Of a stretch of DNA of 64,000 bases, positions 53,515-62,330 are shown one piece after another. The position numbers were made by a program, and so were the translations under genes. Source of the stretch: Planctobacterium marinum (lineage in GTDB: Bacteria > Pseudomonadota > Gammaproteobacteria > Enterobacterales > Alteromonadaceae); contig NZ_JAJEWQ010000002.1 of assembly GCF_020687805.1 (NCBI RefSeq), positions 499,300 to 563,299 on the forward strand, given 5' to 3'. Under the pieces are notes generated by a model that made no database searches, was not told the origin of the DNA, and worked only from the letters and a program-made list of their open reading frames with translations. The stretch's first letter is position 1. Each line of letters begins with the position of its first letter.

Positions 53515-54321
53515 TCATCTCTTTGGCAAGTAACGTAGTGGGTCCACCGATTTGCCTTTGTACCTGATTTCAAAATGCAGTAATACCTGGCCGGTGTCGT
53601 TACTTCCCATTCGGGCAATCTGCTCTCCAGCGGACACCCATTGTTGTTCCCTAACTAACAATGCATCGTTGTGAGCGTAAGCGCTTAAGTAAGAATCGGT
53701 ATGTTTGATAATGATCAAATTACCGTATCCTCGCAACGCCTTGCCGGTATACACCACTTTACCGTCAGCCGCAGCCCTAATAATGGCTCCGCGCTTATCG
53801 CTGATATCGATGCCTTTGTTTCCTACTTCGCTAAGAGAGAATTTGCCTACCAAACGACCGTTTGTTGGCCAGACCCATTTGTTTACCCTCTGTGGAAACG
53901 TTTCGGTCTGTAACTTCTCCTTAACATATTGTCCACCATACGCCTGCTTTTTTGGGGGGTCAACTGGTTGATTTACTTGCTTTTTTGAGGTCGGACCAGT
54001 TGTTGTGGAAGATTTTTTCGCTTGTCGTGATTTTGACGCAACCAGGGCTAATTGCTGTCCAGGGTAGATGCTATAAGGCGCGGAGATATTATTGATATGA
54101 GCCAGCTCGCGAAAATCTTTGCCCGCCTGGAAGGCAATTGAGTAAAGTGTGTCGCCTTTTTTGACTGTATAATTTTTTGCTTTAAGGCTTCCCTTGTTTA
54201 TAGCGCTATAATCTTTGTGCGTGTTGAGTTTAACAACCGGTGCCGGATTGCTATTTGAAGCACAACCTGACAGCCACCCAAGGCAAAATGAGAGGCAGAG
54301 GATCCAGTATTGACGAGACAC
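53515..54321 (-). CDS. nlpD: Murein hydrolase activator NlpD
   Basis: The start is GTG with AAGGAG 7 bp upstream. The 268-residue lipoprotein has lipobox LSGC (Cys20), a LysM domain (~50-95; YTVKKGDTLYSIAFQAGK) and a LytM/M23 domain (~155-265). The M23 metal ligands are degenerate (GNKGIDIS in place of HxGxD; final HFEIRYKG without the full HxH), as in NlpD orthologues that activate the amidase AmiC instead of cutting peptidoglycan. It acts at the division septum from the outer membrane. Genetically coupled to rpoS. Confidence 0.95.
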   Translation of the reverse strand: MSRQYWILCLSFCLGWLSGCASNSNPAPVVKLNTHKDYSAINKGSLKAKNYTVKKGDTLYSIAFQAGKDFRELAHINNISAPYSIYPGQQLALVASKSRQAKKSSTTTGPTSKKQVNQPVDPPKKQAYGGQYVKEKLQTETFPQRVNKWVWPTNGRLVGKFSLSEVGNKGIDISDKRGAIIRAAADGKVVYTGKALRGYGNLIIIKHTDSYLSAYAHNDALLVREQQWVSAGEQIARMGSNDTGQVLLHFEIRYKGKSVDPLRYLPKR

Positions 54322-54333
54322 TCTGCAACTCCT

Positions 54334-54912
54334 TTATCGCAGTATAAAATAGGCTAGCAGGGCGAGCAAAATAGTTGCCCAGCCAAGCGTGTCGATATGC
54401 TGGCGTAACTTTTTCTCAAACGGCGCGCCGCCCCAGTACATGAGCCCGGCCACCAGAAAAAATCGCGCTCCCCGACCGATCGTAGACGCAATAATAAATG
54501 GGATAAATGCCATGTGCATAGCCCCGGCACTGATGGTAAATACCTTGTAGGGGATAGGCGTGAAACCGGCGAGAAACACCACCCAGATACCGTATTCAGA
54601 AAACCATTGCATGGCGTGTTCCAGCTTTGCCTGGTAGCCCCATTGTTCCACTAAAGGTTGAATGATGCCTTCAAAGGCAAACCAGCCCAGAATAAAACCT
54701 AATATCCCGCCTAATACTGAACCAACGGTAGTAACAAGAGCGTACCACCAGGCTTTATCAGGGCGGGACAATGACATCGGCGCCAGCATGACATCTGGTG
54801 GAATGGGAAAAAATACAGATTCTGCAAAACTCATGCTGCCCAGATACCACTGGGCATGGCGATGTCTGGCCCAGTGCATGGTCTTGTCATAACAAAATTC
54901 AAATATTCTCAA
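54334..54912 (-). CDS. YqaA family (DedA-like) inner-membrane protein
   Basis: The start is TTG overlapping the pcm stop by 3 bp (TTGA). The 192-residue protein carries SNARE_assoc/DedA-type features: FAESVFFPIPPDVMLAPMSL near 30-48, GGILGFILGWFAFEG, AGFTPIPYKVFTISAGAMHM and IGRGARFFLVAGLMYW. DedA-family proteins contribute to phospholipid flipping and membrane potential. The location between pcm and nlpD is usual for Alteromonadales and Vibrionales. Confidence 0.9.
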   Translation of the reverse strand: MRIFEFCYDKTMHWARHRHAQWYLGSMSFAESVFFPIPPDVMLAPMSLSRPDKAWWYALVTTVGSVLGGILGFILGWFAFEGIIQPLVEQWGYQAKLEHAMQWFSEYGIWVVFLAGFTPIPYKVFTISAGAMHMAFIPFIIASTIGRGARFFLVAGLMYWGGAPFEKKLRQHIDTLGWATILLALLAYFILR

Positions 54913-55559
54913 AGTAATTCACCTGGTACCAGGGGGACAAAACGCACGTTTTCAATCACCTGTTCGCTAATGCTTTCACCATCGCGGCGATACACTTTGA
55001 GTTGTTGCTGGTTCGTGCCTAAGGGGATAATAAGCTGGCCACCCGGTGCCAGTTGTTGCAACAGCGCTTGCGGCAGTGAGCTGGCGGCTGCCGTAACCAT
55101 GATGGCGTCGTAAGGGCCTTTGCTGGCCCAGCCTTCCCAGCCATCACCGTGTTTCATTTTTATATTGTGTAAATCCAGTTTTTGCATGCGTCTCTTCGCC
55201 TGGAACTGCAAAGACTTAATGCGTTCTACTGAATACACTTCCTGAAACAATTGGGCCAGTATCGCGCACTGGTAACCAGATCCTGTGCCAATTTCCAGAA
55301 TTTTTTGCGCAGGGGTTGGCCCGCTGAGTAAGATTTCTGTCATTTTGGCGACTATGTAGGGCTGAGAAATAGTTTGCCCCTGACCAATGGGCAGCGCCGT
55401 GTTTTGATAAGCTTTATGCTGCAACGCTTCCGGTAAAAACAGCTCCCTGGGCGTGTTGGCAATGGCTTTCAGCACCATTGAATTGCGTATGCCGTCCTGA
55501 AACAGCAGTTGTGCCAGAGTTTCCCCCCGGCGATTAAGTGTTCGAGTTGCCTGTACCAT
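54909..55559 (-). CDS. pcm: Protein-L-isoaspartate O-methyltransferase Pcm
   Basis: I place the start at ATG 55559, 2 bp after the surE stop, giving 216 residues; the frame is open further upstream but would overlap surE. The SAM-binding motif LEIGTGSGYQCAILAQLF lies in the middle, after GQGQTISQPYIVAKM, the isoaspartyl-substrate motif. Conserved GPYDAIMVTAAASSLPQALL and GGQLIIPLG follow. It repairs isoaspartyl residues in aged proteins. The surE-pcm-nlpD-rpoS order is standard. Confidence 0.94.
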   Translation of the reverse strand: MVQATRTLNRRGETLAQLLFQDGIRNSMVLKAIANTPRELFLPEALQHKAYQNTALPIGQGQTISQPYIVAKMTEILLSGPTPAQKILEIGTGSGYQCAILAQLFQEVYSVERIKSLQFQAKRRMQKLDLHNIKMKHGDGWEGWASKGPYDAIMVTAAASSLPQALLQQLAPGGQLIIPLGTNQQQLKVYRRDGESISEQVIENVRFVPLVPGELL

Positions 55560-55561
55560 TC

Positions 55562-56308
55562 TTAGAGTTTTTCTATCCAGTTTTTCATGTTGTCGAGGCT
55601 CTGGTAAGCCGTCATGTCCACACTGAGTGGTGTTACAGAGCAATAATTATTTGCTACTGCGTAAAAATCTGTACCTTCACCGGCATCCTGCTCCTGACCT
55701 ACCGCGCCATACCAATATATCTCCCGGCCAAAAGCATCTTTCGATTTAACCATGGATTCTGACCGATGTCGTCTACCCTGGCGCGTCACCTGCAATCCCT
55801 TGAGTTCGGCATAGGGAATATCGGGCACATTGATGTTTAAAATCTGGTCCGGCGGTAAAGGATGCTCTGCCAGATGGTTGATGATTTGTAATACCACCAG
55901 GGCGGCAGTTTCAAAATGTTCTCCGTCCTTTTGCGCCAGCGATACAGCAATTGCCGGAAGCCCCATGTAACGACCTTCCGTTGCGGCTGCCACCGTGCCG
56001 GAATAAATCACATCATCGCCGAGATTGGCGCCGTGGTTGATGCCCGATACCACCAGTTGCGGATCTTCCTCTAAAAATTGATTAACTGCAAGATGCACAC
56101 AGTCAGAAGGGGTACCGTTGACCATGAAAAATCCGTTGTCCATTTCCTGAATGCGCAAGGGCTGCAACAGCGACAGGGCATTACTGGCACCACTGCAGTT
56201 TCTGTCGGGAGCCACAACCACACAGTCGTGTTGCTGGCTCAGGTGTTCGTGCAGAACCCGCAATCCTTTGGCAAAAACGCTGTCATCGTTACTCAGCAGT
56301 ATCCTCAT
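55562..56308 (-). CDS. surE: 5'/3'-nucleotidase SurE
   Basis: This 248-residue metal-dependent survival nucleotidase has the metal-site Asp pair in LLSNDDSVFAKGLRVL (8-9), Ser/Asn ligands in APDRNCSGASNALSL (~35-48), and SGINHGANLGDDVIYSGTVAAA (~93-114). The residue after DD is Ser where Gly is usual, and the following HAPG-type motif is FAKG. The change is outside the ligands. It hydrolyses nucleoside monophosphates and short polyphosphate. It precedes pcm by 2 bp. Confidence 0.94.
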   Translation of the reverse strand: MRILLSNDDSVFAKGLRVLHEHLSQQHDCVVVAPDRNCSGASNALSLLQPLRIQEMDNGFFMVNGTPSDCVHLAVNQFLEEDPQLVVSGINHGANLGDDVIYSGTVAAATEGRYMGLPAIAVSLAQKDGEHFETAALVVLQIINHLAEHPLPPDQILNINVPDIPYAELKGLQVTRQGRRHRSESMVKSKDAFGREIYWYGAVGQEQDAGEGTDFYAVANNYCSVTPLSVDMTAYQSLDNMKNWIEKL

Positions 56309-56332
56309 TATGGCTCCGGTTTCTTTGTGTAA

Positions 56333-57370
56333 TTAATTAAGGCGCAGCAATTCTCTAATGACTGACGTCGCAAAACAACCCGAAGGCAAGGAAAATTTCA
56401 GGGTGATTTGCTGCTGTGATTGCTGGCACTGCAATTGTTCCGGAAAGAGCAGTAATTTGCGTCTTTCCTGTTTCAGACCTAGCCCGGACAGGGTATCGCA
56501 AATTTCCGGGTACTGAGAGGCCAACTGGTTTTCCAGATCTAAAATCTGATCGCCGGAAGGCAGAGTTCCCTGGCCCCAAAGCGGGGCTGATAACTGAATA
56601 TCCCGGCTTTGTAACCGCTGTTGTAGGGATTCATCAATGGCTTCGGCGAGAAAGAAACTATTGCTGCCCGTCAAGCTAAACACCTCACCATTTTGGGCTT
56701 CTATGCCGTAAGTATGTAAGCGTTCACTGACTGCCTGATTAAATAACCATGAACGTAGCGCGGAAATTGCCAGGTTGCGCTTTTCTCGTTTGCGAATAGT
56801 TTGTCCCTTTAGTAAAAACTCAGCCAGTACCAGATTACCCGCCACACCATCGGCGTTGAGATTGCCAAATCGCTGTGGCCCAAAATAGTTGGGCACACCG
56901 AGCTTTGCGATATTGGCCAGACGTTCATTGAGGTCGTCGGCTTCCTGAACATCAGTCAGTAGAATCGTAAATTCGTTATGAGACAGGTTACCAGGTCTGA
57001 GTTTTTTATGGTGCCATTGACTGTCGAGTACTTCACAACCTTCAAAGACAAAAGGCGTGTTCGCGACAGCTTTATCTTGCGCTAACCAGACGCTAAACCA
57101 CTGTGTTGTGACAGCGTGTTTATCTTTGCGACCGGCATAACCCACATCGCGTTCTTTGACCTTGTAATGACTGGCAAGTTGCTGGGCCACAAAACCGGTG
57201 TTCAATCCGGTTTTTCGGATTTGCAGAAACAGATGTTCACCCTCACCGGACGGGGCGAAGGGCAATACCTCATTCACCTGGAAATGTGCCGGTTCGGCTT
57301 TTAAAGTGGCACTGCCTGCTGGTGTGCCATGCAAATAATGCCAGTGGTGGATGTGGGGAAACTGATTCAT
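56333..57370 (-). CDS. truD: tRNA pseudouridine-13 synthase TruD
   Basis: This 345-residue enzyme has [19 protein letters not shown] with the catalytic Asp (~81), [21 protein letters not shown] and [15 protein letters not shown]. It isomerises U13 in tRNA-Glu. The ATG overlaps the ispF stop by 4 bp, and the product follows ispD-ispF in the gammaproteobacterial order. Confidence 0.95.
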   Translation of the reverse strand: MNQFPHIHHWHYLHGTPAGSATLKAEPAHFQVNEVLPFAPSGEGEHLFLQIRKTGLNTGFVAQQLASHYKVKERDVGYAGRKDKHAVTTQWFSVWLAQDKAVANTPFVFEGCEVLDSQWHHKKLRPGNLSHNEFTILLTDVQEADDLNERLANIAKLGVPNYFGPQRFGNLNADGVAGNLVLAEFLLKGQTIRKREKRNLAISALRSWLFNQAVSERLHTYGIEAQNGEVFSLTGSNSFFLAEAIDESLQQRLQSRDIQLSAPLWGQGTLPSGDQILDLENQLASQYPEICDTLSGLGLKQERRKLLLFPEQLQCQQSQQQITLKFSLPSGCFATSVIRELLRLN

Positions 57371-57864
57371 GAAATTGGCGATAGTTGCGGGTTTTTGATT
57401 AACAATACGACTGCATGGCAGGCAATGCCTTCTTTGCGTCCGGTGTAACCTAACTTTTCAGTGGTAGTAGCTTTGACATTAATCTGACTGATATCACAGG
57501 CAAGGTCTGCGGCCAGGTTGTGACGGATGGCCTCAATATGCGGTGCCATTTTCGGGGCCTGAGCTATGATGGTGCAGTCCAGATTGTTGATCTGGTAATC
57601 CGATGTTTGCGCCTGCTGAAACACAGATTTTAGTAGCGCACGACTGTCAGCCCCTTTGTAGGCATCATCGGTATCCGGGAAGTGATGACCAATATCACCC
57701 AGTGCCAGCGCACCCAAAATTGCATCACTTATGGCGTGTAATAACACATCTCCGTCTGAATGTGCCAGCAAGCCTTGTTCATAAGGTATTTTTACGCCAC
57801 CAATAATAATGGGACCTTCGCCGCCAAACTTATGGACATCAAAGCCATGGCCTATTCTGAGCAT
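57367..57864 (-). CDS. ispF: 2-C-methyl-D-erythritol 2,4-cyclodiphosphate synthase IspF
   Basis: This 165-residue trimeric enzyme of the MEP isoprenoid pathway has metal ligands in GFDVHKFG (Asp8, His10) and [21 protein letters not shown] (His42), plus [14 protein letters not shown] and late [19 protein letters not shown]. It starts 13 bp inside the end of ispD and overlaps truD, so the three are one operon. Confidence 0.96.
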   Translation of the reverse strand: MLRIGHGFDVHKFGGEGPIIIGGVKIPYEQGLLAHSDGDVLLHAISDAILGALALGDIGHHFPDTDDAYKGADSRALLKSVFQQAQTSDYQINNLDCTIIAQAPKMAPHIEAIRHNLAADLACDISQINVKATTTEKLGYTGRKEGIACHAVVLLIKNPQLSPIS

Positions 57865-58595
57865 TGTTCACCTTTTGATTGTTGTTGCAGATAAAATTGT
57901 GCCAGTGCCAGGTCGCCCGGGTGAGTGATCTTGATATTGTCCTGAGCGCCTTCTACAAGGTGCACCTGAGCACCGGTGTTTTCCATTGCTGAAGCTTCAT
58001 CGGTCACCGCAATATTATGTTGCTGGCACCATCTGAGCGCTTCGATTAATGGCTGACGGAGGAAGAACTGCGGTGTCAGGGCTTGCCAGATCAATGCTCT
58101 TGGCAAACTTTGTTTGACCCGGACTGAACCCTGATTATTGTTATCGGTAGCGAGTTTGATCGTATCCGTCGCTCTTTTGGCCAGAATTCCCCCTGACGAG
58201 CCATCCGCCAGTGCCAGCAAACGGCTGATATCCTCATGTCGCACACAAGGTCTTGCGGCATCGTGGACTAAAACCCAGTCATCCTGACAGGCGTCTAAGC
58301 CATTTGTTACCGAATCTGAGCGCTCAGTACCGCCGATGACTTTTTCAATCCAGGGCGCTTTGCTGATGGCCAGGGAGTCAAATTGTTGATCTTCTGGTCC
58401 CAGTACCAGCACGATGCGGTTGATATTGGGGTGCGAAATTAAGCGGTTCAGAGTCTGTTCCAACACTGTGCTGTTGCCCAGTGGCAGGTATTGTTTGGGA
58501 ATTTCGGCGCCCATGCGGCTGCCCACACCAGCTGCGGGTACTACAGCGGTAAATTGCCGGGTTGCGCTGAGCGCGGATAAGGATGTAGCTGGCAT
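57852..58595 (-). CDS. ispD: 2-C-methyl-D-erythritol 4-phosphate cytidylyltransferase IspD
   Basis: This 247-residue nucleotidyltransferase starts with [23 protein letters not shown], the CTP loop, then [41 protein letters not shown] and, near the end, [20 protein letters not shown]. It makes CDP-methylerythritol, the substrate chain that leads to IspF. It is 89 bp downstream of ftsB on the minus strand. Confidence 0.96.
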   Translation of the reverse strand: MPATSLSALSATRQFTAVVPAAGVGSRMGAEIPKQYLPLGNSTVLEQTLNRLISHPNINRIVLVLGPEDQQFDSLAISKAPWIEKVIGGTERSDSVTNGLDACQDDWVLVHDAARPCVRHEDISRLLALADGSSGGILAKRATDTIKLATDNNNQGSVRVKQSLPRALIWQALTPQFFLRQPLIEALRWCQQHNIAVTDEASAMENTGAQVHLVEGAQDNIKITHPGDLALAQFYLQQQSKGEQCSE

Positions 58596-58684
58596 CTTGC
58601 TCTTTCAGTTTTCAGGGTGCAATTCGTTTTAAAGGCGCAATTTTTTAAGAGCGCAATTTTTATTCAGAGCGCAGTGGCTGCGGA

Positions 58685-58963
58685 TTAATCTGAAGGTAAT
58701 ATCCGGTAGAAGGTTTCACCGGGTTTAATCAAGCCCAGTTCATTTCTGGCTCGTTCTTCGATGGATTCAAGACCCATTTTAAGATCCTGAATATCCGCAA
58801 TTAATAAACTGTTGCGCTGTCGCAAATTCTGATTATGCAACAATTGCTCTGCAAGCTCCTGTTCCATGTTTAAATAGTCGGGAATACTGTGCTTTCCAAA
58901 CCACAAGCGGTATTGCAGAGCCAGTAGCAACACAAACAACAAGGTTGTAATGATTTTTCCCAT
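58685..58963 (-). CDS. ftsB: Cell-division protein FtsB
   Basis: This 92-residue bitopic protein has a short cytoplasmic start, a helix at ~5-20 (IITTLLFVLLLALQYRLWFG), a periplasmic leucine-zipper-like coil (~30-70) and the conserved ERARNELGLIKPGETFYRIL. It forms the FtsQLB complex that activates septal wall synthesis. In many relatives eno lies directly upstream; here a LysE-family gene does. Confidence 0.93.
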   Translation of the reverse strand: MGKIITTLLFVLLLALQYRLWFGKHSIPDYLNMEQELAEQLLHNQNLRQRNSLLIADIQDLKMGLESIEERARNELGLIKPGETFYRILPSD

Positions 58964-59026
58964 TTTATCGGACTCGCAAAAAACCTCGCTAAATGATAGC
59001 TAACCTGGATCTTCAGCGCAAAGGGT

Positions 59027-59662
59027 TTATTTTATCACTTCCTGGACGCCAATCCAGCCACCCAAACCCAGAAGTAGCGAGCCTGAGAACCGGTCCTGGT
59101 AATGTATAAATCGGGGGTGTTGTTTCATAAAGTGACCCAACTTTCCGGATAAAGCTGCCACAAACAGGTCACAAAGCAGAGCTATAACAGCATAAGTACT
59201 GCCCAGTAAAATAAACTGCAAGGTGACATTACCATTTTCCGGTGATACAAACTGCGGTAAAAAAGCCAGAAAGAACAGCGCCGTTTTGGGGTTCGTAAGC
59301 TCTACAATAATGCTTTGATTAAATATGCTCGACAGCGAACGTTTGTCTATCTGGGTTACTTCATCTGGAGCAGCAGGTTTTGCCCTGAGGTAGCTGATCC
59401 CCAGATAAATCAGGTACAAAGCCCCGGCGATTTTCAATAAGGTATAGGCCAGTGGCGCATAGGTAAACACCGCCGCCAGTCCCAGAGCTGACAACAGCAC
59501 ATAAATAAATGAACCCATTGCCATGCCACTGGCGGCAACCGCACCTCCCATAAATCCCTGATGGATACTGCGGGCCATAATATAAAGATTGGACGGGCCA
59601 GGAGAAATGCTGAGTAAAAACGCGGCGAAACTAAAAGCGAGAAATGTTTCAACTGAAACCAT
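59027..59662 (-). CDS. LysE/RhtB family amino-acid exporter
   Basis: The start at ATG 59662 has GGAG upstream and gives 211 residues; the frame is open further 5' without a site. It begins MVSVETFLAFSFAAFLLSISPGPSNLYIMARS, with the PGP motif of the family, and has about six helices (SPGPSNLYIMA, GAVAASGMAMGSFIYVLLSALG, NPKTALFFLAFLPQFV). The family exports amino acids such as lysine, homoserine or threonine. It is divergent from the M28 peptidase gene. Confidence 0.92.
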   Translation of the reverse strand: MVSVETFLAFSFAAFLLSISPGPSNLYIMARSIHQGFMGGAVAASGMAMGSFIYVLLSALGLAAVFTYAPLAYTLLKIAGALYLIYLGISYLRAKPAAPDEVTQIDKRSLSSIFNQSIIVELTNPKTALFFLAFLPQFVSPENGNVTLQFILLGSTYAVIALLCDLFVAALSGKLGHFMKQHPRFIHYQDRFSGSLLLGLGGWIGVQEVIK

Positions 59663-59826
59663 GTGCAGCTCCGAAAGTATATGATTGCCGGATTTTAGCC
59701 CGAATAGCCATGTGATGAAAGGGCGGCAATAGTCGCGGCAATGTCGGTGGCGAGTGCACAGCACATTTACTTTTTAAATCTTAGGGTTAAGCTTAATGCA
59801 ATGTATTAATCAAATGCGCACCCAAC

Positions 59827-60918
59827 ATGAATATATTTAAAAAAACGTTAATGACGACACTGGTTTCCCTGACGATAGGCAGCTCGCTGTCGGTTTCTGC
59901 CAATGGCCAAAGTGCTGTGATGCAATATCTGGAAGCCGTAACCTTGCCTGAAAATGGGATTGCTGCCAGAGAAGCCGGAACCGAGAACGAACAAAAGACC
60001 GCTGATTTTGTGGTAAAAACCTTTTCTGAGATGGGCTATAAGCCGGTGGTGCACAAATTTACTCACCCGGTACTCAATAAAAAGGGCGCTTTTTTGAAGT
60101 CCAGCAACATCATTGCAGATATCAAAGGGGCTTCAGACAACATGCTGGTACTGGGTGCTCACTTTGATTCTACCGGCTCCGACAAAGGCTCACAGGGAGC
60201 AATGGACAATGGCGTGGGGCTGGCGGTGATGTTGGCCGTAGCCAGTTACATTAGTCAACAGGAGCAACTGCCCTACAGCATTCGCTTTATCGCTTTTGGC
60301 GCAGAGGAAATCGGGAAAGTGGGCTCCAGAGCTTACCTGGAGAGTTTGCAGGAAACACCTGAAGTTATCGCAAATATCATCGGCATGGTAAACCTGGATA
60401 CGGTAGCCGGTGGTGATTATCTTTACGTACACAGCGCTCATACCACACCGTATAAATGTGGTGGAGATAACAGTAACTACAATGCTGAAACGTCCATGCG
60501 GCAGGCCGTGTTACAGGCGTCGCAAGAGCAATTGGGTGATGCTGCCCATAAGATTCACCCTGAGTTTCCCGGCTATCCGGAAGGGGTCACCGGAGACTGG
60601 TCTGATCATGAGTCGTTTTCCTGCAACGGTATTGCGATTGCCTACATAGAAACTACCAATTTTCAGATCAACGGCAAGGATGGCTACGACGGTTACTCAC
60701 AATCAACGAATCCGGGACTGTGGGATTGTTTTGACCCGGATAAGGTGACAGCCTGTGACAGAGAGAGTGAGACGCAATGGGGGCGGATTTGGCATTCAGG
60801 TAACGATCAGCTCAAACATCTGGAGTCGGTATTTCCGGGGCGTGTACAAAAGCAACTGGATGCCAATGTCAAAGTGCTGAATGCGTTTTTCAGCAATGCG
60901 GATAAGTATCTGAACTGA
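59827..60918 (+). CDS. Secreted M28-family zinc aminopeptidase
   Basis: This 363-residue protein has a signal peptide (cleavage near VSANG, ~26). The two-zinc M28 ligands are all present: His112 in LGAHFDST, bridging Asp127 in AMDNGVG, catalytic Glu160 and Glu161 in GAEEIG, Asp191 in NLDTVAG and His261 in WSDHESF. Two cysteines in DYLY..YKCGG and FSCNG regions may form a disulfide. It resembles Aeromonas/Vibrio-type leucine aminopeptidases but lacks their C-terminal PPC domain. It would trim peptides released by the S8 and S9 proteases. Confidence 0.92.
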   Translation: MNIFKKTLMTTLVSLTIGSSLSVSANGQSAVMQYLEAVTLPENGIAAREAGTENEQKTADFVVKTFSEMGYKPVVHKFTHPVLNKKGAFLKSSNIIADIKGASDNMLVLGAHFDSTGSDKGSQGAMDNGVGLAVMLAVASYISQQEQLPYSIRFIAFGAEEIGKVGSRAYLESLQETPEVIANIIGMVNLDTVAGGDYLYVHSAHTTPYKCGGDNSNYNAETSMRQAVLQASQEQLGDAAHKIHPEFPGYPEGVTGDWSDHESFSCNGIAIAYIETTNFQINGKDGYDGYSQSTNPGLWDCFDPDKVTACDRESETQWGRIWHSGNDQLKHLESVFPGRVQKQLDANVKVLNAFFSNADKYLN

Positions 60919-60983
60919 ACAACGCTGCGTTATTTAAGAAGAGTAGTGTGGGAAGTAAAAGTAGGGAATTTTACGGGGGCTCT

Positions 60984-61391
60984 TTACTGATGCTCTTCGC
61001 TTAATTTAGTCAGAGCAAGCAATGCTTGCTCTGCTTTGTCTTTAGGCACAAAAATATGGTCGTGGTGAAATGCCGCCACCACATTGGCACTGATACCCTG
61101 TTCCGTGAGGCGGTTACTGACAGCAGCAGTCAGACCGACTGCTTCAAGGCTGGAATAGACCAAAAGTTCAATGCGACAATATTGCCCGGCATTGTTAAAA
61201 CCCAGCTGTTCGGCATGCTCTGGCTGAGTGATGAGTGTTAAACCTTCCTGCTCTTTCACAATGGCAAAGCAGGATTCTGCTAACTCTGTTGTCAATTGTG
61301 ATGGGGCGATACAACAAAACACCCAATTTTGTGGGTGTAACACTGGCTTCATACTTTTCAGCAACTCAGCAAGTTCTTTAATGGCGCTCAT
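60984..61391 (-). CDS. ACT-domain protein
   Basis: This 135-residue protein appears to hold two ACT-like halves: NWVFCCIAPSQLTTELAESCFAIVKEQEGLTLITQ at ~22-56 and CRIELLVYSSLEAVGLTAAVSNRLTEQGISANVVAAFHHDHIFVP at ~72-117 (key residues L-A-S-L-G-I-A). Such stand-alone proteins resemble the aspartokinase/CASTOR amino-acid-binding fold and are presumed ligand sensors. No function is established. It lies between the M28 gene and the SH3 protein. Confidence 0.85.
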   Translation of the reverse strand: MSAIKELAELLKSMKPVLHPQNWVFCCIAPSQLTTELAESCFAIVKEQEGLTLITQPEHAEQLGFNNAGQYCRIELLVYSSLEAVGLTAAVSNRLTEQGISANVVAAFHHDHIFVPKDKAEQALLALTKLSEEHQ

Positions 61392-61453
61392 CGGTATGTT
61401 ATCTCAGCGATCAGTCAGTAAATGGTGCATCTACCCAATGCTGTGCTCGTAAT

Positions 61454-62080
61454 TTAGTAGCGATCGTAAAGCGAGTCTGAACGCTTTTTCCGGCGCAATA
61501 CCAGGGTCAGGAATATACCTGCCAGTGCGCCACTGCCGGCCACCATTGCGCCGCGATAAAACATTTCTTTTTCAGCGTCAGTCGTTTGAGTTGATAGCTG
61601 TTGTTCTAACTGAGACGCCAACTGCATCTGTTCTTCCAGCTGTTGGCTCAGTTCTACTTTTTCCTGCTCTGCGGCCCGCAACTGACTCTCGAGGCGCAAA
61701 ATCTCATCGGATTGGGTCTGTAGCTGAGGGCCGGTATCTTCCAACTGAACTTCCAGTTGCTGAATTTGCTGTCGAATAGATGTGTCGCTGACAAATTCAG
61801 ACTTAATCCAGCCTGTTCTGTCGCGTTCATCACTGATCTCTGTGAAGCCGGCTTCGGTATCGGTGTTTAAGATCGAAATTGCGCTGCCTGCCGTCACCGA
61901 ACCTAAAATACGGTAATTGGTGCCTGGACCGGAATGCATATAGATAAAAAGATCGTCGGACACAAACGCGTAGTTGGCGTCGCTTTCTGTGTTGTCCACA
62001 CTACTCAAATCATCGTTTTCCTGAGCGATGAGTGCCTGGGAATTAATCAAAAATAGAAGAAAAAATAATCGTTTTATCAT
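61454..62080 (-). CDS. TIGR04211-type SH3 and coiled-coil membrane protein (YgiM-like)
   Basis: This 208-residue protein has a signal peptide (IKRLFFLLFLINSQALIAQ), a bacterial SH3 domain (~38-97; FVSDDLFIYMHSGPGTNYRILGSV, TGWIKSEFV), a Gln/Glu-rich coiled coil (~100-170) and a C-terminal helix (~175-196; AMVAGSGALAGIFLTLVL) ending in RRKKRS. This matches the YgiM/TIGR04211 family, which is found beside cca or bacA in some species. The SH3 part would face the periplasm. No activity is known. Confidence 0.9.
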   Translation of the reverse strand: MIKRLFFLLFLINSQALIAQENDDLSSVDNTESDANYAFVSDDLFIYMHSGPGTNYRILGSVTAGSAISILNTDTEAGFTEISDERDRTGWIKSEFVSDTSIRQQIQQLEVQLEDTGPQLQTQSDEILRLESQLRAAEQEKVELSQQLEEQMQLASQLEQQLSTQTTDAEKEMFYRGAMVAGSGALAGIFLTLVLRRKKRSDSLYDRY

Positions 62081-62330
62081 GTGCTTACACCGCTTCCTGT
62101 GTGATACAGAAATATTAGATTCTTGAAATAATATTGCAACCGTTATTCCACCCTTATTTGGCGTGAAACCCGGGTCAATTTAAAAAATGTTAACTGGTTA
62201 TCACTAAAGCTCACTCTAATTCAAATTCGCGGCAGGTCAGCATGGCATAAGCTGGCAACAAGCAATGGTTTCCAGATTATCGTTTTAAAAAAAACACAAG
62301 AGTGCCATACTGCCGCTATCCAGTCTGAAT

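Noticed and set aside
53515-54321. Loss of M23 metal ligands in NlpD as gene decay
   Set aside because: NlpD orthologues are normally catalytically degenerate and act as amidase activators.
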